Shown: positions 1 through 10,997 of the stretch, piece after piece
Numbering within the stretch: the first letter of the stretch is position 1
Layout: every line of letters starts with the position of its first letter
DNA from: CAVXWV01 sp963695415
GTDB lineage: Bacteria; Chloroflexota; Anaerolineae; Anaerolineales; UBA4823
Length of the DNA stretch: 64,000 bases
NCBI GenBank assembly: GCA_963695415.1
Contig: CAVOGL010000007.1
Location: 124,001 to 188,000 of the forward strand
Direction of reading: 5' to 3'
The notes under the pieces: model-generated
Database searches by the model: none
The model's input: only the letters and a program-made list of their open reading frames with translations
What the model was told of the DNA's origin: nothing
Made by a program: the position numbers and the translations under genes

Positions 1-1872
1 GATCATTTTCGAAGCTTTTTCAATATCCGGTATGCCAGCCCACAGAGGTAGAAAATGCGCCAGGCTGTTTTGTTGGTAAGTAGCGGTCATCACACGCAAG
101 CGGTCCTGCGGCAGGATGTTTTCGAACCGGATCCACTCGATCTGGTTGTATGTTTCCTCAGAAGTTACAAAACCTCTGTCGAAGAACCAGTTGAATTTAT
201 CTGCACTGATTCTATGTGTGCAAAATTTTCCCCCTGCATCTTTTCCGTGTATCGTAATTTCTGGCTGGCGAGAGCCGTTTGCCTCGGTATGAAGATAGAA
301 AATCAGGCGTTGTTTTTGCGCATAGCTTTGTCTAACCGGTAATTTCCCCGGACCCGTTATCTGTCCCAAAAGCACATGTTGTGGGCTTGAGTGGGTTTCC
401 CTGTCCCGGTCCATATAGCGCAGGTATTCAGGATTCCAACAGTGATCTAAAAACACCTCAAGGCGTTTTGTCCAATCATCGAGCTGGGGCATGTTCTCTT
501 CACGTTGAATGAAATTAGCTATTTTACGAAGTGACTTGCATTCCATTAACAACAGAGAGCCTAATGAAGGGCTTTCAACTAAACGGATATCCATCCCAAG
601 CGATCCCTCTTTCCAGTTTGAGTAAAATGGATTGTCCTCAATCCCTGTTTGCTGCACGTGAGACCATTCGGGTATCCCATCTTCGTCTCGGTCATTCATG
701 GGTGTAAACCAATGGTTGAGTAGCAAGTAAAGACCGTCATATATTTCCGTTAGGAATTCAATGTCTGGATCGAACTCGCTGATCTTTAGAGCCGTGGTCG
801 CGAGGATGGGGGTTGCCAGAATATTGGAGCGGTTAGTTGAGAGTCCGGGTTGGTTCGAGACAAATCCGTCATCTCGTTGCCTGAACAAGAAATTCTTCAG
901 TAATTCCTTGCATGTTTCCAACGAGTGTGGCAGGAGGATATCTGTTAGGAAGTAGTTCTCAAAAGGAGTCTGGCCTCTCCAGGCTAAGTCGTAATCACTA
1001 CCATCCCCAATAATTGAAAAACCCTGGTCCGGATTGCGTGAATATACAAAGGATTTATGGGGCAGGTATTCTGTGGGTCCGACCAGAAGGTTGTTGGCGA
1101 GACGGGCTGAGGCAGCCAACCCAGCATCCCAATCCGGATTCCCAGTGAAGATCTCCAATTTACCAGAGTGGAAAACATCCAACCTGGCGATGGCAGCATC
1201 CCAATTCTGCCCCACCACTACCCTGGCTAATTCAAAAGCCGATAATTGATCTTGAGAACCCGGTATCGCCCAGGCATGATGGACTGATTTCCCGGGCAGG
1301 AGCTTGACTGACATCGATAGAGCTGGATATGTGCCTGCGCCAATTGTTGCTCCTCCAACCACGAAGAGAATGGGTACTAGATTGGCTGTCTTTCCTGCAA
1401 GAATGGTGGCTCCCTCGATCGCGTGAGGCGCCATCCTTTCGCCATCGGATGTTGACAATTGTGTCACCAGGTCCAACTCAATATTGCGCACAGTATTACC
1501 ATTGTTTTCCAGGGTGATGCTGCCGTAGCAGCAATTCGATTCGGGAACCCAAACATCGAAAACAACGTTAATATCCAGGAAAGGAGCGAATTCCAGGCTG
1601 ATGTAATTCGTCTGGATATGACGGATTATGGGAAGTGTGTTGAATTCTTGTGGATCAGAGACGGTTGAGTATGCCTCAGTGAATCGAGGGAACAGGCGGA
1701 AGTTTCGTGCCCTTAATCCAAAAGTGGTGGCAAGACCCAGCGCTGGAGGATCTCCCGACCTCAACTGGATGGACCAGATGTGATCGTCCACATAAGACGT
1801 TTTCACGAGGCTAGCATCTGCAGCAAGCACCAGGTATAAAGGATCACCATGAATAAGGCTCCACTCACGCAT
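1..1872 (-). CDS. Large glycoside-hydrolase-like protein, 3' end cut by window
   Basis: The minus strand is open without a stop from an ATG at 1872 to the window edge, giving at least 624 residues. An AGGAGA ribosome-binding site lies 10 bases before the ATG. The N-terminal third is beta-rich and the middle is alpha-helical, with a segment containing WRGQTPFENYF, then an Asp-rich stretch (NDRDEDGIPEW, near residue 400) and, near the present end, LPLWAGIPD. This order and these motifs resemble (alpha/alpha)6-toroid enzymes of the GH63/mannosylglycerate-hydrolase-like or trehalase-like group. No signal peptide is visible, so a cytoplasmic role on imported sugar is inferred. The exact family and substrate are not identified. 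Divergent from the MaoC gene. Confidence 0.72.
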   Translation of the reverse strand, partial: MREWSLIHGDPLYLVLAADASLVKTSYVDDHIWSIQLRSGDPPALGLATTFGLRARNFRLFPRFTEAYSTVSDPQEFNTLPIIRHIQTNYISLEFAPFLDINVVFDVWVPESNCCYGSITLENNGNTVRNIELDLVTQLSTSDGERMAPHAIEGATILAGKTANLVPILFVVGGATIGAGTYPALSMSVKLLPGKSVHHAWAIPGSQDQLSAFELARVVVGQNWDAAIARLDVFHSGKLEIFTGNPDWDAGLAASARLANNLLVGPTEYLPHKSFVYSRNPDQGFSIIGDGSDYDLAWRGQTPFENYFLTDILLPHSLETCKELLKNFLFRQRDDGFVSNQPGLSTNRSNILATPILATTALKISEFDPDIEFLTEIYDGLYLLLNHWFTPMNDRDEDGIPEWSHVQQTGIEDNPFYSNWKEGSLGMDIRLVESPSLGSLLLMECKSLRKIANFIQREENMPQLDDWTKRLEVFLDHCWNPEYLRYMDRDRETHSSPQHVLLGQITGPGKLPVRQSYAQKQRLIFYLHTEANGSRQPEITIHGKDAGGKFCTHRISADKFNWFFDRGFVTSEETYNQIEWIRFENILPQDRLRVMTATYQQNSLAHFLPLWAGIPDIEKASKMI

Positions 1873-2047
1873 AATGATCAAATCTCCTACGGCATGCCTC
1901 GCTGATATGTTGGTTTTCGAGTATTTTCCAATGAATTCACTCTGATTATGCTCTTATTTATCTATGTTAGAATGGCAAAGTTGTTCAAAATAATGGCACT
2001 CACTAGCACATGTGAACAGCACAAATCTTATAAAAAAGGAGCCAGAC

Positions 2048-2521
2048 ATGGGACTTGCCCAGTATTCTCCGCGAGGAAAATGGTTTGAGGAATTTGAGGT
2101 AGGACAGTCCATAGTGACGGTGGGGCGTACGATTACAGAAAGTGATGTTGTCAGGTTTGCTGGTTTATCTGGAGATTATAACCAGATTCATGTCGATGAA
2201 GAGTACAGCAAAGCATCTCATTTTGGTAGACGTGTCGCACATGGTCTCTTGATACTATCGATTGCCTCAGGTCTGAGCGTACAAACTGGGGTCATGGAAG
2301 GTACCGTGGTGGCGTTCCGTGAGATCACCGAGTGGAAATTCTCCAAACCTGTTTTTATCGGTGATACCATCCACGTGGTGATGGAAGTAACCGGTATGAA
2401 AGAATACCGCCGGATCGGCACTGGCGCATTGGTCATTGATGTGAAAGTCGTCAACCAGCACGACGATGTCGTAATGAGCGGTGTTTGGAATAACCTCATG
2501 GCTTTACGCCCTTCTTCCTGA
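2048..2521 (+). CDS. MaoC-like (R)-hydratase / dehydratase
   Basis: A 157-residue protein with the hot-dog fold signature of MaoC/(R)-specific enoyl-CoA hydratases. The hydratase-2 motif is visible as GDYNQIHVDEEYS with the catalytic Asp and His, followed by RRVAHGLL. The family adds water to trans-2-enoyl-CoA to give (R)-3-hydroxyacyl-CoA; here the substrate is unknown. An in-frame GTG at 2012 would add 12 residues, but the ATG at 2048 has an AAGGAG box 7 bases upstream and is preferred. It stands alone about 50 bases before the penicillin-binding protein gene. Confidence 0.85.
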   Translation: MGLAQYSPRGKWFEEFEVGQSIVTVGRTITESDVVRFAGLSGDYNQIHVDEEYSKASHFGRRVAHGLLILSIASGLSVQTGVMEGTVVAFREITEWKFSKPVFIGDTIHVVMEVTGMKEYRRIGTGALVIDVKVVNQHDDVVMSGVWNNLMALRPSS

Positions 2522-2572
2522 ATTCCGCCATCCTGCCAAAGTAGAGCAGTCCCGCGAAGGGAACCGAATTAT

Positions 2573-5500
2573 ATGCCATCCGATACCCAATTAGAGCAGC
2601 CCGAAGATCCGCGTGAACGTTTCCGGCGTCTTCGCGCAGAGTCTGAAGGCAAAGAACAGGTACCGGACGGGCAGAACTCCTATGAACCTGATTTTGGATC
2701 CAAACAAGGAACTCAGAAGAACACCACTGCAGCTGAAGCCAACGAGTTTGAAGATACCCGACCAATTCCGGTAATTGTCGGGAATAAACCTGTCGATCCT
2801 TCAGCCACGACGGTCAATTTGCCTCAATCCGGGATTAAAAAAGAGGCTGGTTCCTCTGTAAAATCCGGTTCCGCAACATCCCAGAGTTCCTCTCAAACGC
2901 GTTCTACACAAGCACAGCCAACGCGATCGCAATCAGCGCCTACACGTTCATCGACAAAAGGCGTTGTGCCTAAACGTTCAACCCCAGCAGTGTCGGATAC
3001 CAGACCAATCCGGGTGGTAAAAAAGGATTCCACCAAACCCGTCTCTCGTGCTGAGAAACAGGCAGACATCCGCAAGATGGCTGGGTGTTTTTTCAGAGGT
3101 GCGGTATTGTTTTCTTTCGTGATCGCTGCTACGGCTATCTGTCTGGTATCCTTTCTTTTCTACGAATACTACCGTATTGCATCTACCCTGCCGGACATCA
3201 ACGACCTGAGAGGTCGGGCCTCTCAATTCGAGACCACACGTATCCTGGATCGGAACGGCAACACACTATATGAGATCATCGATCCAAATGCAGGCAGGCG
3301 CACATACGTACCCATGGAGCGTATCTCTCCTTACCTGGTCGCAGCGACGATAGCGACTGAGGATAAAGAGTTCTATAAGCACCCGGGTGTTGATTTCTTC
3401 GCCATCATCCGAGCTTTCTGGCAGAATTACCAGGGTGGAGGAACCATTTCCGGGGCATCGACGATTACCCAGCAAATTTCGAAAACCCTGGTGTTTACCC
3501 CTGAGGAGATAAGCGAGATCAGTTACCAGAGGAAAATACGCGAGGCAATTCTCGCTACTGAGATCACACGTAAGTATTCGAAAGATGAGCTTCTAGAGCT
3601 TTATCTGAATGAGATCTATTATGGCAACCTTGCCTACGGGATCGAGGCTGCAGCCGAGACATATTTCGGCACCAGCGCCGATGCTTTATCCCTGGGTCAG
3701 GCAGCCTTCCTGGCGGGTTTACCTCAGGCTCCAGCCATTTACGACATCCACACCAATCCCGATTTGACCCTAAAAAGGTTTGAGGATGTACTGGTCTTAA
3801 TGTACCAGACCAGTCGTGAAGAAAGTTGCATTTTTGTCAGTAATTCGGAAGAGCGGATCTGCATCGATCCCGTGTCCGTGACCCGTGCAGCAGATGAAAT
3901 CCGCAATTACACTTTCGAGTCTCCCAACATCGTCATTCGCCACCCTCATTGGGTCACCTACATTCGTGCCCAACTGGAATCTCAGATTGACCCGCAAACC
4001 ATTTACAGATTGGGATTAAACGTATACACAACCCTGGATCCTGAAATACAGCGACTTGCCGAGAACGCTGTCAGGGACCAGGTTGACAACTTGCGTAGCT
4101 TGAATGTGAACAACGGCGCCGTTGTCGCCATCCGCCCAGGGACCGGTGAGATCCTTGCGATGGTCGGTTCCGCTGATTTCAATAACGAAGCTATCTCCGG
4201 ACAGGTGAATATGGCGATCAGCCCACGACAACCTGGTTCTGCCATCAAACCTCTCACATATATAGCTGCCTTTGAAAAGGGATGGAATCCGGCAACCATC
4301 CTCTGGGACGTTCCCACGGAATTTTCCCCGTCCGGCAGAGCGGATGATCCCAGTCCGAGGTATGTGCCTAATAATTACACCGGGAAGACCTATGGTCCCG
4401 TTTCCGTAAGAACTGCCCTGGCAAACTCACTGAATATTTCTGCGGTCAAAGTGCTGGAATTTGTTGGTATTTACGACAACCCGGAAACGGAACAACCTGA
4501 CGGGCTGCTGGAGATTGCCAAGCGGGTAGGTATCGACACCTTTAACAGACCGGATTATGGATTGAAGTCTCACCCTGGGCGGAGGGGAGGTGACCCTACT
4601 CGATCTGACCAATTTCTATTCGACACTGGCAAACAACGGGAAATATCTCCAGCCCGTGGCAATATCCAGGATCGAGGACCGTGACGGTAACTTGATTTTT
4701 GAGCACACTCCCCAACCTGGAGCCCAAGTCTTGCGCCCTGAACACACTTTCTTGATTAGCTCGATCCTGTCAGACAACCAGGCTCGCGGGCTGGTGCTGG
4801 GGACAGATACACCTCTCAGCCTGCCATTTCCCGCTGCAGCCAAAACTGGCACCACAGATTCGTTCAGGGACAACTGGACAATGGGCTATACCCCGGATAT
4901 TGCCGTCGGTGTTTGGGTTGGTAATGCTGACTATACACCAATGCAGAACACCACAGGATTGAGCGGGGCAGCCCCGATCTGGTCGCGAGTTATTCAAGGA
5001 GCAGTCAACCGGTTGACCGGTAATACACCCACTCCCTTCACCATACCCAATGGGATCGTTGAGTTCGAAATATGCAAGACATCAGGTACTTTACCGTCCA
5101 ACTGGTGCCCTGAACGCAAGCGTGAATTCTTCGTTTTCGATCAACCGCCTCCGTCTGAAAGAGATGATCTTATCCAGGAAGTGGCGATCGATACCTGGAC
5201 AGAATACCTGGCATCGGACCAGTGTAAAGACTTCATCGAGCATGAGGTGGTCCTAAACATTCGAGATACATGGGCGCGTCAATGGATCCGTAAAGATCCA
5301 AAGGGACAACAATGGGCACAAGAATTGGGATTTGATAATGAACCAAAGTTTAAACCTTCCCGGGAATGCACCAGTGATGATCCTCGACCAACCCTGACCT
5401 TTTTCTCACCCGGACCGGGCGAAACAATCACAACAAGCCCCCTGATAATCCGCGCCGAAGCGAACGCTACTCAATGGTTCGAATGGGTGCGCCTGGATTT

Positions 5501-5873
5501 TGGCTATGGTAATAAACCTAAGCAGTGGGAAGCGCTTGAACAGCGGAATTCACCTCTTGAAGCCAACGGGGTATTTTATGAGTGGGATTTATCCGAACTG
5601 CCTGCCGGACCAATCGTTTTGCGCATGGTGATGAAGAGCACAGAGGGTACCATGGTAGAGAAATCTATCCCCCTGAACTTGCAGGTGCCGACGCCAACAC
5701 CTACCCCCACGCCAACCCCTACTGAGACGCCGACTCCCACACTGACACCAACGCCATCGGTGACAAGTCTGCCGACACTGCCTCCAACAGCTACTGCAAC
5801 CAGTGTCTCCCCTTCTGCCACGCCAAATCCGCCCACATCCACCCCTGAGCCATCCGACACGCCAGGACCCTGA
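2573..5873 (+). CDS. Class A penicillin-binding protein (PBP1A type), one frameshift
   Basis: Bifunctional peptidoglycan glycosyltransferase/transpeptidase. Reconstructed length is 1099 residues. A long charged, Ser/Thr-rich cytoplasmic head of about 175 residues precedes one membrane helix (about 176-198). The glycosyltransferase motifs EDKEFYKH (about 263) and GASTITQQ (about 295) follow, then transpeptidase SxxK as PGSAIKP (about 554), SLN (about 619) and KTGT (about 757). The C-terminus is a Pro/Thr-rich tail. The reading frame breaks near 4564: frame 2 ends at 4684 in nonsense while another frame continues with GGGEVTLLDLT. Removing one A near 4564-4566 restores the conserved GLSLTLGGGEVTLLDL region. 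This is most likely a sequencing error. If real, the transpeptidase KTG motif would be lost. Confidence 0.88.
5688..5870 (+). repeat. Low-complexity Thr-Pro tail coding repeat
   Basis: The 3' end of the penicillin-binding protein gene encodes about 60 residues made mostly of Thr, Pro and Ser, with a tandem TP core over about 5688-5762. It is a typical extracytoplasmic linker or wall-spanning tail, not a separate gene. Confidence 0.8.
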
Positions 5874-5875
5874 AG

Positions 5876-5903
5876 AAAGCTTCTCTGGAGCTAGAGAAGC
5901 TTT
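5876..5903. terminator. Bidirectional terminator between convergent genes
   Basis: A perfect 10-bp stem, AAAGCTTCTC at 5876-5885 and GAGAAGCTTT at 5894-5903, with an 8-base loop. It starts 3 bases after the penicillin-binding protein stop and contains the stop codon of the convergent minus-strand gene. T- and A-richness on both flanks fits use from both sides. Confidence 0.75.
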
Positions 5904-8255
5904 ATTTGGGCATCAGATTTGGTTATTGTATCTGTAGCGATCATCGATTCGAGGCTCTCGCGATTTAAAGTATCACTGTTCGCCAGGTGACGTAGGTGGC
6001 GGAATTTTAAAAATCGCCAGCCTGTTTTGGCTGCATGGGCAAGGCGAAAATCAATCGATAGTTTGTAGTCCAATAAGGCAGACCTCCCACCGGGGATAAC
6101 GAGTACGCATTTTTCGAAGGGATGGTCTTCTAGAAAAAGTGTTTTACTTAACAAAGCGGATGCCTGGATGAAAAATATATACGCCAGTTTCCCTTTTTCA
6201 TCCATCCAATGGATCGGGGGAAGGAAAAATTGAGGGTTCAGTACACCTTCTTTCACTTCGAAAGCAAGGTTATGTCCCAGTTTTTTGAGCTGATTGTGGT
6301 AATCATATAGGTTCTGACGCCGGCTGGCGGGATGGTCTTCATCACGCAACACCCATTCAGAGTAATCTGGTTTTTCTTGAACAGCGTAGGAACTTACACA
6401 AGCATGGATGAGTGACCGCTCAGGAGTTAACAAGCCAGGGAAATTGTGGCAGATATGGTGGTCGATTTCAGGGTAAGTGCAGTGATGCCGCTCGACAAGC
6501 AGCTTCACCACACTCATCTCAACGCGATCCGAAAGACTTAACACCTCCCTGGGTACATTTTCCAGCCGTGTCTCAAGACCGTACTCCATATCATCAACCC
6601 ACCATTTCCCGGTTTCATGAGAATGTTCTGAGCCTCCGAACCGGATGAATACGCTGTTCGGTCCAAACACCTGGCTGACCAGGTTGTTGAAATGGGCATA
6701 TGCATCCTGGATCGATTGATCTTCTACCAGCAGGATTCCGTCTTTTGAGTTAATGGCAAGGAATGCTGTTGATAATAAATCCGCGTAGCTTAATGGTTCG
6801 TTCCGCTGTCCAAACAGCTCTAGACTCTTTTTGTGGATTTCAGCGGTTGCATCTAAATTGCGAGGGTTTGACTTTTTCCGATGGTGTTCCTGCCCAACCC
6901 CAGGAATGGACCAGTGAATCTGTGCATTGCCAGTTTCTTCGCGAAGGGCGATGCCTTTTAACTTCATTCCTGACTTGGTGCCTGCCAGAAGGGTAGAGGT
7001 GAGAAATCCGCTTTCGACCTCACTGACCATGCATAATGCCGGTAGATCACCTTGCTTCAATTCAAGTATCGATGAGAATGCTGAATGGAGCGCAGATGTA
7101 TGCCATACCCAGTCGAAACGCCTTCTCCGCAAGATGCTCTTGAAGTGAGCCGCGGCAGTTTTACCCCAAAGCCAGCCAGCCCAAAGCACAGATAAGGTCC
7201 AAAAAGCCTGGTTAGGTCTGGGTATGGCACTAACCATTGCCTCGAAGGAAACCATGTCCTGCGGTCGTCGTACCTGGTTAAGGTTGTCGCTGGTTATTTC
7301 ATCGATGAAATCTTTCACTCTTCCTTTGTAAAGGCATAGTCCACCTGAATGCGGAGGCAATTCAGGCCAGTTGACCATGCTGACAGGTTCTGTTCCTTGA
7401 GGCACTGCCCATTGTTCAATCGAATTCTCCAAGGCTGACCAAATATTATTCTCGCGAAAGTGAGTAGGGATGGTCAATATCCTCGGCCGCGCCCGTTGGG
7501 TGGGGTATGCCCATAAAGATGTAGCCTGGTCGAAAACTGATAGCAGGAGGGCAGATAAAATTCGCCTGTGTTCCGGCAGGCTTTCGAGCCTGTTGATTAA
7601 GGTGAAAAGCACATATATTGCTCGCGGAAGGTAATTGTCCAGAGCTTCTTCAGCGAACCCACGGTCGGGGTCGTCGAGAACTCGCCACCCGTTCCAAAGC
7701 TCTCGCACGATGCAGTCCACCAGGTGGGAATTGTTGCGCTCGTTCAAGGTCGACGAGATTCACAAGGTGGTCTCCGGAATCGCCGCAGTGAGGGCAGGTG
7801 TACAACCGGCTGTAAGGACCTGAGGCGCCTTTATCCCACAGGAATGCCTCTACCTGAAGGCTGCCTCCACACTTGGCACATGTGGTTTCGTATAACGAAC
7901 GGATTTGAGGCTCAATCCGGCTGCCGGCGCTGTGACTGGCGGATAGGTCCGCGATGGCATTTCTGCACTCATCCACCGTAGGAGGATCGGCGATCATATC
8001 AATCATGAACCTCAAGATCGGATTATTCTCTGTCACCACCACCCTGTATCCCGCCCTGGCGGTTTCGACTACCAGGTATGGGTCCGCGCCAAATGGGACC
8101 AAAACCCAGGGTACCGGATCACTTTCACTTTTTTGGGGGATGGTGTTGTACAGCCAGGTAGAAACCACCCCCTCATGAGGTGGTGGGAGAAATCGGCTTA
8201 ATGGGAGGGGTTTATCAGTTGCTTTACTGGGTATATACGCGAATCCAGTTGTCAC
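5891..8255 (-). CDS. Methylase-like zinc-ribbon protein of unknown function, one frameshift
   Basis: Two overlapping minus-strand frames (8255-7650 and 7747-5891) join into one 787-residue protein if one extra base near 7744-7746 is removed. The N-terminal part has VPFGADPYLVVETARAGY followed by an acidic turn, resembling motif I of large adenine-specific DNA methylases (COG1743-like). A zinc ribbon follows with Cys126, Cys129, Cys154 and Cys157. The expected catalytic (D/N)PPY motif is not seen, so methyltransferase activity is doubtful. The GTG start at 8255 lies 10 bases after the pyruvate kinase stop, so it is probably the last gene of that operon. Function is not identified; a role in nucleic-acid binding is only inferred. 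Confidence 0.65.
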
Positions 8256-8265
8256 TCATGCAGGA

Positions 8266-9702
8266 TTATATTCCAACCGTATGCAGTAATGCAAGGTTTG
8301 TCCTTTGATGAGTCTGGATTGGGAAACCGCACAGTAAAACGAGTTGTTGACCTGCTTCTACCTGACCCCAAGCGAGCAGTTTCTCTTCCACCACTTTTAT
8401 GACAGCTTCAACAGATTCCACGTAAGGGCTCAGCACGGGAGTTATGCCCCAATACAGGCCTAATTTCTGGTATGTTGCTGGTTCTGGTGTGAACGCTATG
8501 ATCCGAACACCTGGACGGGTTTTGGACATATAGCGTGCTGTTCTTCCGGATTGGGTAAAAACGACGATTAATGCTACGTTTCGATCTTTTGCCATCTCGC
8601 TGGCAGCCCGGCAGACATAGTAGGCATCGTCGTTCTCTTTTTCTGGGATATCGACCATCGTTATTTTGCCCCAGTCTGCGTTGTGCTCCTCAGCCTGGCA
8701 GATGATAGCGTTCATCATTTCCACTGTTTTGACTGGATAACTGCCTACAGCTGTCTCGCCAGAGAGCATTACTGCGTCCGAACCATCAAAGATTGCATTG
8801 GCTACGTCGGAGGCTTCAGCCCGGGTAGGACGCGGTGAGTAGATCATCGACTCGAGCATTTGTGTGGCAGTGATGACGATTTTTGCGGCGCGGTTTGCTC
8901 GATGGATGATTTCTTTTTGTACGATGGGTACTTCTTCGGGGGGCAGCTCAACGCCGAGGTCACCCCTGGCAACCATCACGCCATCGGTACACTGGATGAT
9001 TTCATCCAGGTGCTGCAGTGCTTCAGGGCGTTCTAATTTGGCAATGAGTGGAATCCTGGCTCGACCCGGGTTCAAACTCTCAATGGTGGAGCGGACTAAT
9101 TGGATGTCTTCGCTTGTCCTGACAAAAGAAATGGCGACATAATCCACGCCCATTGACAATCCAAATTCCAGATCCCTACGGTCTTTGGATGTGAAACCAG
9201 GGATATGCAGCGGTAATCCCGGGATATTTACTCCCTTGTGTGGTTTGATCTCACCGCCAACGATGACTTTCGTCTCGATCGTTTCACGCCCAGATTTCAC
9301 GACTTTGAGCTCGATTTTGCCATCATCTAACAAAATCCTTGTACCAGGAATTAAGTGCTCCAGTGGAAGAGGGAAATCGATTGGGATTATATCTTCCGTG
9401 CCCAAAATGGGCTGTATGGTCAGTTTCACCATTTTCTGGCTGTAAACTTTCACGCCATTGTCCTGGATCCTGGCTGTACGAATCTTGGGTCCTTGCAAAT
9501 CCTGCAGGATGCTGACCGGTTTGCCTAATTTTGCACTGGTCTCACGGATCAGTTTACAGGCTTCAGCGTGGTCTATGTGTTCGCCGTGAGAGAAGTTCAG
9601 TCGGGCAACATCCATCCCGGTCTCGATCAACTCTTGTAAGGTTTGCGCATTCGTGCTCGCAGGTCCAAGTGTTGCGACGATTTTGGTATTGCGTTTTCTC
9701 AC
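8266..9702 (-). CDS. pyk: Pyruvate kinase
   Basis: 478 residues, normal for a pyruvate kinase without an extra C-terminal PEP-utilising domain. It transfers phosphate from phosphoenolpyruvate to ADP in the last step of glycolysis. Visible motifs include KIVATLGPAS and ARLNFSHG at the N-terminus, LQDLQGPKIRT, the active-site block IAKLERPEAL and VARGDLGVELP, and the signature around MLESMIYSPRPTRAEASD. The GTG start overlaps the stop of the upstream CoA-transferase gene by 4 bases (GTGA), so translation is likely coupled. Position in a run with CoA-transferase, alanine dehydrogenase and ornithine aminotransferase links it to pyruvate, acyl-CoA and amino-acid fermentation. Confidence 0.97.
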   Translation of the reverse strand: MRKRNTKIVATLGPASTNAQTLQELIETGMDVARLNFSHGEHIDHAEACKLIRETSAKLGKPVSILQDLQGPKIRTARIQDNGVKVYSQKMVKLTIQPILGTEDIIPIDFPLPLEHLIPGTRILLDDGKIELKVVKSGRETIETKVIVGGEIKPHKGVNIPGLPLHIPGFTSKDRRDLEFGLSMGVDYVAISFVRTSEDIQLVRSTIESLNPGRARIPLIAKLERPEALQHLDEIIQCTDGVMVARGDLGVELPPEEVPIVQKEIIHRANRAAKIVITATQMLESMIYSPRPTRAEASDVANAIFDGSDAVMLSGETAVGSYPVKTVEMMNAIICQAEEHNADWGKITMVDIPEKENDDAYYVCRAASEMAKDRNVALIVVFTQSGRTARYMSKTRPGVRIIAFTPEPATYQKLGLYWGITPVLSPYVESVEAVIKVVEEKLLAWGQVEAGQQLVLLCGFPIQTHQRTNLALLHTVGI

Positions 9703-10994
9703 AGATAATTCAACTCTCTCGCAGATGCTGTCAACTCGTCGCGGAATTGAGGATGTGCGATCTGGATAAGCTGCTGTGCCCTCTGGCGGATCGATTTCCC
9801 GTACAGGTCAGCGACTCCGTATTCCGTGACCACGTATCGCACATGATTTCGGGACGTGACCACACCTGCACCAGTTTTTAGTGTGGCTACGATGCGGGAA
9901 AAGTTTTTTGCTTTGCTGGGCAGGGCGATGATGGGCACCCCTTCTTTGGCGCGTGATGCGCCGTAAATGAAATCCAGCTGCCCGCCAACACCACTGTACA
10001 ACCGGGTGCCTATGCTGTCTGCGCACACCTGCCCTGTAAGGTCGATTTCGATCGCTGAATTAATCGCCACCATGCGCTCGTTCTGGGCGATGACGAATGG
10101 ATCGTTGACGTATTCCGTGCGGTGCAGCTCGATTAATGGATTATCATCTACCCAGCGGTAAAGCCTTTTTGTCCCCAGGATAAATCCGGCGATGATCTTC
10201 CCCTGGTGCAGGCTTTTTTGTGAATTCGTCAGAACGCCAGCTTCCACAAGGTCTATGACACCATCTGAAAACATCTCACTGTGAATACCCAGATCACGTT
10301 TTTCAAATAGGAATTTCAAGACCGCATCAGGGATTTCGCCGATGCCCATTTGCATGGTAGCGCCGTCAGGGATTAACTCAGCAATGTAGCTGGCGATCTT
10401 TTCGTTGGTCACAGTGGGCTCTCCCCCATGCATGGGGAGTTCAGGCAGTGCATAATCGACCGGGACCATGTAATTCAAGCGGCTGATATGGATAAAGGAG
10501 TCGCCCAGCGTCCTAGGCATTTGTTGGTTAACCTCAGCGATAATGATCCCAGCAGATTCGGCCGGGCTTTTGCTCAACCCGACTTCGATACCGAGACTGC
10601 AAAAGCCGTGTTCATCGGGAGGGGAAACGTGGATCAAGGCGACATCCACGGGAAGTCGTTTGTGCTTGAACAGCAAGGTGAATTCCGAGAGAAGTACCGG
10701 GGTGAAATCTGCCCTCCCCTGGTTGACGGCTTCGCGCACATTTGCACTGACAAACATCGTGTTGACTCGCAAGTGACCTTCGATCTCTGGCGCGACATAG
10801 TCTGCGGGACCGATGCTCAGCGCCTGGCAAATCTCCACATTTTGCAGTTTAGGAGCATAATCAACCAGTGCCCTCAACATCATCTGAGGTACCGAACAAT
10901 TGCCGGTCAGGAAAATCCTGTTCCCGCTTTGAATATGCTTTACAGCTTCTTCCACGGGCAGAACCCGGTCCTCATATCGTTTCATCCAATCCAT
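9699..10994 (-). CDS. Acetyl-CoA hydrolase / CoA-transferase family (4-hydroxybutyrate CoA-transferase-like)
   Basis: A 431-residue protein of the acetyl-CoA hydrolase/transferase family (AbfT/Cat1 type). The segment IHSEMFSDG near residue 240 holds the likely catalytic Glu that forms the CoA thioester. HVSPPDEHGFCSLG and VTEYGVADLYGKS are also typical of the family. Enzymes of this type move CoA between acetyl-CoA and a short carboxylate such as butyrate, 4-hydroxybutyrate or succinate; the acceptor cannot be told from sequence alone. It starts 3 bases after the alanine dehydrogenase stop and overlaps pyk by 4 bases, so the genes form one operon. A role in fermentative acetate or amino-acid degradation is inferred. 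Confidence 0.9.
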   Translation of the reverse strand: MDWMKRYEDRVLPVEEAVKHIQSGNRIFLTGNCSVPQMMLRALVDYAPKLQNVEICQALSIGPADYVAPEIEGHLRVNTMFVSANVREAVNQGRADFTPVLLSEFTLLFKHKRLPVDVALIHVSPPDEHGFCSLGIEVGLSKSPAESAGIIIAEVNQQMPRTLGDSFIHISRLNYMVPVDYALPELPMHGGEPTVTNEKIASYIAELIPDGATMQMGIGEIPDAVLKFLFEKRDLGIHSEMFSDGVIDLVEAGVLTNSQKSLHQGKIIAGFILGTKRLYRWVDDNPLIELHRTEYVNDPFVIAQNERMVAINSAIEIDLTGQVCADSIGTRLYSGVGGQLDFIYGASRAKEGVPIIALPSKAKNFSRIVATLKTGAGVVTSRNHVRYVVTEYGVADLYGKSIRQRAQQLIQIAHPQFRDELTASARELNYL

Positions 10995-10997
10995 GGC

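Noticed and set aside
55..1668. Several small plus-strand frames in the first 1.7 kb
   Set aside because: They are antisense shadows of one long minus-strand gene that runs off the window edge.
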